From the NCBI GenBank assembly GCA_946546075.1, contig CAMNNV010000060.1:1-7189 (forward strand): DNA of 7,189 nt. The letters run 5' to 3'. Below, piece after piece: positions 5,129-7,189 of this stretch. Below the pieces are notes generated by a model that did no database searches, was not told the origin of the DNA, and saw only the letters and a program-made list of their open reading frames with translations. Within the stretch, counting starts at the first letter, position 1. Every line of letters begins with the position of its first letter. This DNA comes from an uncultured Bacillota bacterium (GTDB taxonomy: Bacteria > Bacillota > Clostridia > Peptostreptococcales > Anaerovoracaceae). Position numbers and translations under genes: made by a program.

Positions 5129-6280
5129 TTATAAGCTGTCGATTTCAGGCTCTACGTGATAAAGGTCGCGGAGAGCCTCATATTCTTTTTGGGCCTTTTC
5201 ACAGGAAGCTGCGGACTTGTCCGGATCCAGCACGGCGCGCATCATGATGTTCTTTGATGTGTGCTCCAGAGATGTGAACTCGATCATGTCCACATCGTAG
5301 CCGCGGGACTCGAGCTTCAGTCCGCGAAGGCCGTCTGTCAGAAGTTCCGTGAATTTGTCTTTGATGATCCCGTGCTTGAGCATTGGCTGCTGTACGGGAT
5401 CTTTGATCTGTGAGAAAAGCTGATGCTGGCAGCACGGTACGCTGAGGATCACGCTGCTTCCCCAGCCAACTGCGTTGATCAGTGCGTAGTCGGTAGCCGT
5501 ATCGCAGGCGTGGAGCGTCACCACCATGTCGGCGCCGTCGCTTTTGTAGTCTGCGATGTCGCCGGTGAGGAACTTCAGACCGTCGTAGCCGAGTTCCTTT
5601 GCGACTTTGCTGCAAAAGTTTATGACGTCTTGCTTCAGATCGAGACCGACGATCTCTACATCGCGGCCCTGGAGGACTTTGAGATAGTAGTAGAGGCCGA
5701 AGGTGAGGTAGCTCTTGCCGCAGCCGAAGTCGATGATGCGAAGTGTCCTGCCCTGGGGCAGTGCATCCAGCGCATCGTCCGCGATCTCCAGGAATCGGTT
5801 GATCTGGCGGAACTTGGCGTAGTGCTTGTCGAATACGCGGCCGTCTTCACCCATGACGCCCAGCTTGATGAGAAAATCGCAGGGCCTTCCGTCTTCGATG
5901 ATGTAGTGCTTTTTCCTGTTGTGCTCAAGCCCTGGCGCCTGTCTGCGCTTTTCTGCCGCCTTCCTGGTGATGCGCGGCCGGTCCGGCTTCGAGGCCAGCA
6001 CCTGGATGTCCTCGGTCTCCGTCAGGATGTTGATCTGCTTGAAATCGTTTCGCACCAGATCCATGGCGAAATCCACCGCATCGTAGTAGGAAATGTTCTT
6101 GTGGGTCACCTTCTTTTCGTACTGGAATTCCGCCTGATACATGACCTCGCTGCGGATCATCACCTGCCGCATGGTGACACGTTTATATTCGATGGACTTG
6201 CGCCGTTTATCTGCGAAAACTACTCTCACCAGCTCCGGATCTTCCAGAACTTCCAGGAGTAGCTGATTGATTTTATACAT
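5129..6280 (-). CDS. class I SAM-dependent methyltransferase (Methyltransf_32-like)
   Basis: The 383-residue protein has a basic N-terminal region (about 1-125, with a KAAEKRRQ stretch near 107-114) followed by a Rossmann methyltransferase domain (about 150-350). Motif I is IIDFGCGKSYLT (182-193). D213 in VGLDLK is the expected ribose-binding acidic residue, and GD at 240-241 fits motif III. HACDTATD (257-264) and SVPCCQHQ (280-287) are the features that point to the Methyltransf_32 group, which includes METTL25-like proteins. The SAM-binding assignment is firm, but the substrate is not known to me; the basic N-terminus makes a nucleic acid or ribosome target plausible (inference). The start is supported by AAGGGAG (6294-6288) seven bases upstream. 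The gene is divergent from the CDF transporter and convergent with ung. Confidence 0.93.
   Translation of the reverse strand: MYKINQLLLEVLEDPELVRVVFADKRRKSIEYKRVTMRQVMIRSEVMYQAEFQYEKKVTHKNISYYDAVDFAMDLVRNDFKQINILTETEDIQVLASKPDRPRITRKAAEKRRQAPGLEHNRKKHYIIEDGRPCDFLIKLGVMGEDGRVFDKHYAKFRQINRFLEIADDALDALPQGRTLRIIDFGCGKSYLTFGLYYYLKVLQGRDVEIVGLDLKQDVINFCSKVAKELGYDGLKFLTGDIADYKSDGADMVVTLHACDTATDYALINAVGWGSSVILSVPCCQHQLFSQIKDPVQQPMLKHGIIKDKFTELLTDGLRGLKLESRGYDVDMIEFTSLEHTSKNIMMRAVLDPDKSAASCEKAQKEYEALRDLYHVEPEIDSL
5147..5190 (+). terminator. possible weak terminator of ung inside the methyltransferase gene
   Basis: AGGCTCT (5147-5153) and AGAGCCT (5172-5178) form a perfect 7-base stem with an 18-base loop. 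A T-rich stretch (TATTCTTTTT, 5181-5190) starts two bases after the stem. It begins 21 bases after the ung stop. The long loop and displaced T-run make it much poorer than the hairpin at 2223-2254. Confidence 0.3.
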
Positions 6281-6292
6281 AACTTTTCTCCC

Positions 6293-6321
6293 TTGTATTA
6301 TCTTACAGAATAATATATCAT
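6293..6321 (+). promoter_or_regulatory. candidate promoter of the CDF transporter gene
   Basis: TTGTAT (6293-6298) and TATCAT (6316-6321) are separated by 17 bases and match the consensus at 3/6 and 5/6. The expected leader is about 45 bases, with AAGGAG (6359-6364) nine bases before the ATG at 6374. This leader is too short for a yybP-ykoY manganese riboswitch. Confidence 0.5.
6312..6320 (-). promoter_or_regulatory. candidate extended -10 of the methyltransferase gene
   Basis: On the minus strand TGA-TATATT (6320-6312) is a TGn-extended -10 with no clear -35. Its expected start near 6305 would give a leader of about 25 bases that includes AAGGGAG. It overlaps the -10 of the opposing transporter promoter, so the two may compete. 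Confidence 0.4.
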
Positions 6322-6373
6322 ATTTTACGTATGTGTGTCTGAGAAATCGGGCAAAGGTAAGGAGTTTAGAGAA

Positions 6374-7189
6374 ATGAGTATAGATAACAGAAAACTGGAA
6401 AAGACACCGGAAGAAAGAAGTAAGATCATCGTCCGCACCAGTATCATCGGGATCCTGGTAAACATCCTTCTGGCGGCCTTCAAAGCCGTGGTAGGACTGC
6501 TGTCAAATTCCATCGCCATCGTGCTGGATGCGGTGAACAACCTGAGCGACGCTCTGTCGTCCGTGGTCACGATACTGGGAACGAAACTGGCCAACAGACG
6601 GCCGGACAAGAAGCACCCTCTGGGCCATGGAAGGATCGAATATCTCAGTGCCATGATCGTGTCCGCCCTTGTCATCTATGCAGGCATCACGGCCATGGTG
6701 GAATCGGTGAAAAAACTGATCGATCCGCAGACGCCGGACTACTCCACAGTGACACACGTCATCGTAGCGGCTGCAGTGGTAGCAAAGATCGTGCTGGGAC
6801 AGTACGTCAAGCGCACCGGTATCCGCGTCAACTCCGGTGCTCTCACAGCGTCGGGACAGGACGCATTCTTCGATGCAGTGCTTTCCTTCGTCGTTCTGGT
6901 ATCGGCGATCATATACATCGCGACGGGCTTCAGCCTTGAGGCATACGTCAGCATCGCCATCTCCATATTCATCATCAAGGCAGGTCTGGAGATGCTCCTT
7001 GAAACGGTAGATGAGATCCTTGGCAAGCGCGTGGATGCAGACTACCTCGGTCAGATCAAGCAGACCATCTGCGAACACCCGATGGTCAGCGGTGCATACG
7101 ACCTGATTTTGCACAGTTACGGCCCGGACAGATACGTGGGATCCGTCCACGTTGAGATCCCGGACACCATGACGGCGAATGATATCGAC
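6374..7189 (+). CDS. cation diffusion facilitator transporter, manganese-type metal site (3' end beyond window)
   Basis: The visible 272 residues, translated from the ATG at 6374 behind AAGGAG, show the CDF layout. There is a basic cytoplasmic N-terminus, about six membrane segments (roughly 18-42, 46-68, 90-112, 126-142, 163-184, 188-208) and the start of the C-terminal ferredoxin-like cytoplasmic domain (about 215 onward). NNLSDALSS after D52 in the second segment and HPLGHGRIEYLS (81-92) between segments 2 and 3 are family hallmarks. CDF proteins export divalent metals from the cytoplasm by proton exchange, usually as dimers. The transport site aligns as D52/N56 in segment 2 and D163/D167 in segment 5. 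The histidine typical of zinc exporters is absent, which resembles MntE-like Mn(II) exporters. The metal is therefore inferred, not shown. About a third of the protein is missing at the window end. Confidence 0.94.
   Translation, partial: MSIDNRKLEKTPEERSKIIVRTSIIGILVNILLAAFKAVVGLLSNSIAIVLDAVNNLSDALSSVVTILGTKLANRRPDKKHPLGHGRIEYLSAMIVSALVIYAGITAMVESVKKLIDPQTPDYSTVTHVIVAAAVVAKIVLGQYVKRTGIRVNSGALTASGQDAFFDAVLSFVVLVSAIIYIATGFSLEAYVSIAISIFIIKAGLEMLLETVDEILGKRVDADYLGQIKQTICEHPMVSGAYDLILHSYGPDRYVGSVHVEIPDTMTANDID

Noticed and set aside
5423..6262. 279-residue open frame on the plus strand
   Set aside because: It is fully antisense to the methyltransferase gene, with low-complexity Val/Ala/Asp composition and no start signal.
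6281..6373. Manganese riboswitch (yybP-ykoY) upstream of the CDF gene
   Set aside because: Only about 45 bases lie between the likely transcription start and the ATG, too short for that aptamer, and no matching stems were seen.
6503..7150. 215-residue open frame on the minus strand
   Set aside because: It is antisense to the CDF transporter. The Asp/His/Cys-rich translation is an artefact of transmembrane codons read backwards.

Overview
The window looks like a chromosomal segment of a Gram-positive anaerobe of the class Clostridia (Bacillota). The evidence is an Elp3-like radical SAM protein, a membrane-anchored polysaccharide deacetylase carried on Ig-like spacers, a DUF6873-type protein and strong GGAGG-type ribosome binding sites. 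Most genes are moderately GC-rich (single 60-base lines hand-counted at about 60% in ung and in the methyltransferase gene). The genus cannot be fixed from this window.

Layout: (1) 1-809, minus strand: an Elp3-like radical SAM enzyme whose 3' end lies outside the window. (2) 810-889: a short divergent region with interleaved promoters. (3) 890-2176, plus strand: a surface polysaccharide deacetylase. (4) 2145-2825, minus strand: a DUF6873-type (predicted guanidine-modifying-enzyme fold) protein. It converges on and overlaps the deacetylase gene, whose probable rho-independent terminator lies inside the DUF6873 coding sequence. (5) 2854-4269, minus strand: an AT-richer gene for an archaeal-type ATPase with a DUF234 nuclease-like C-terminus, with its own strong promoter and an operator-like palindrome at the transcription start. 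(6) 4455-5126, plus strand: uracil-DNA glycosylase (ung). (7) 5129-6280, minus strand: a class I SAM-dependent methyltransferase of unknown substrate, convergent with ung and separated from it by two bases. (8) 6281-6373: a second short divergent promoter region. (9) 6374-7189, plus strand: a cation diffusion facilitator transporter, cut by the window end, whose metal-site residues resemble the manganese-type branch.

No multi-gene pathway is evident. The genes are mostly single transcription units of housekeeping type (DNA repair, RNA/protein modification, envelope, metal export). The one accessory-looking gene is the ATPase/DUF234 gene. Its base composition differs from its neighbours, and it ends only 28 bases upstream of the DUF6873 gene, which it may co-transcribe. 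I saw no tRNA, rRNA, CRISPR array, insertion sequence or riboswitch, and no gene-free stretch exceeds 300 bases.
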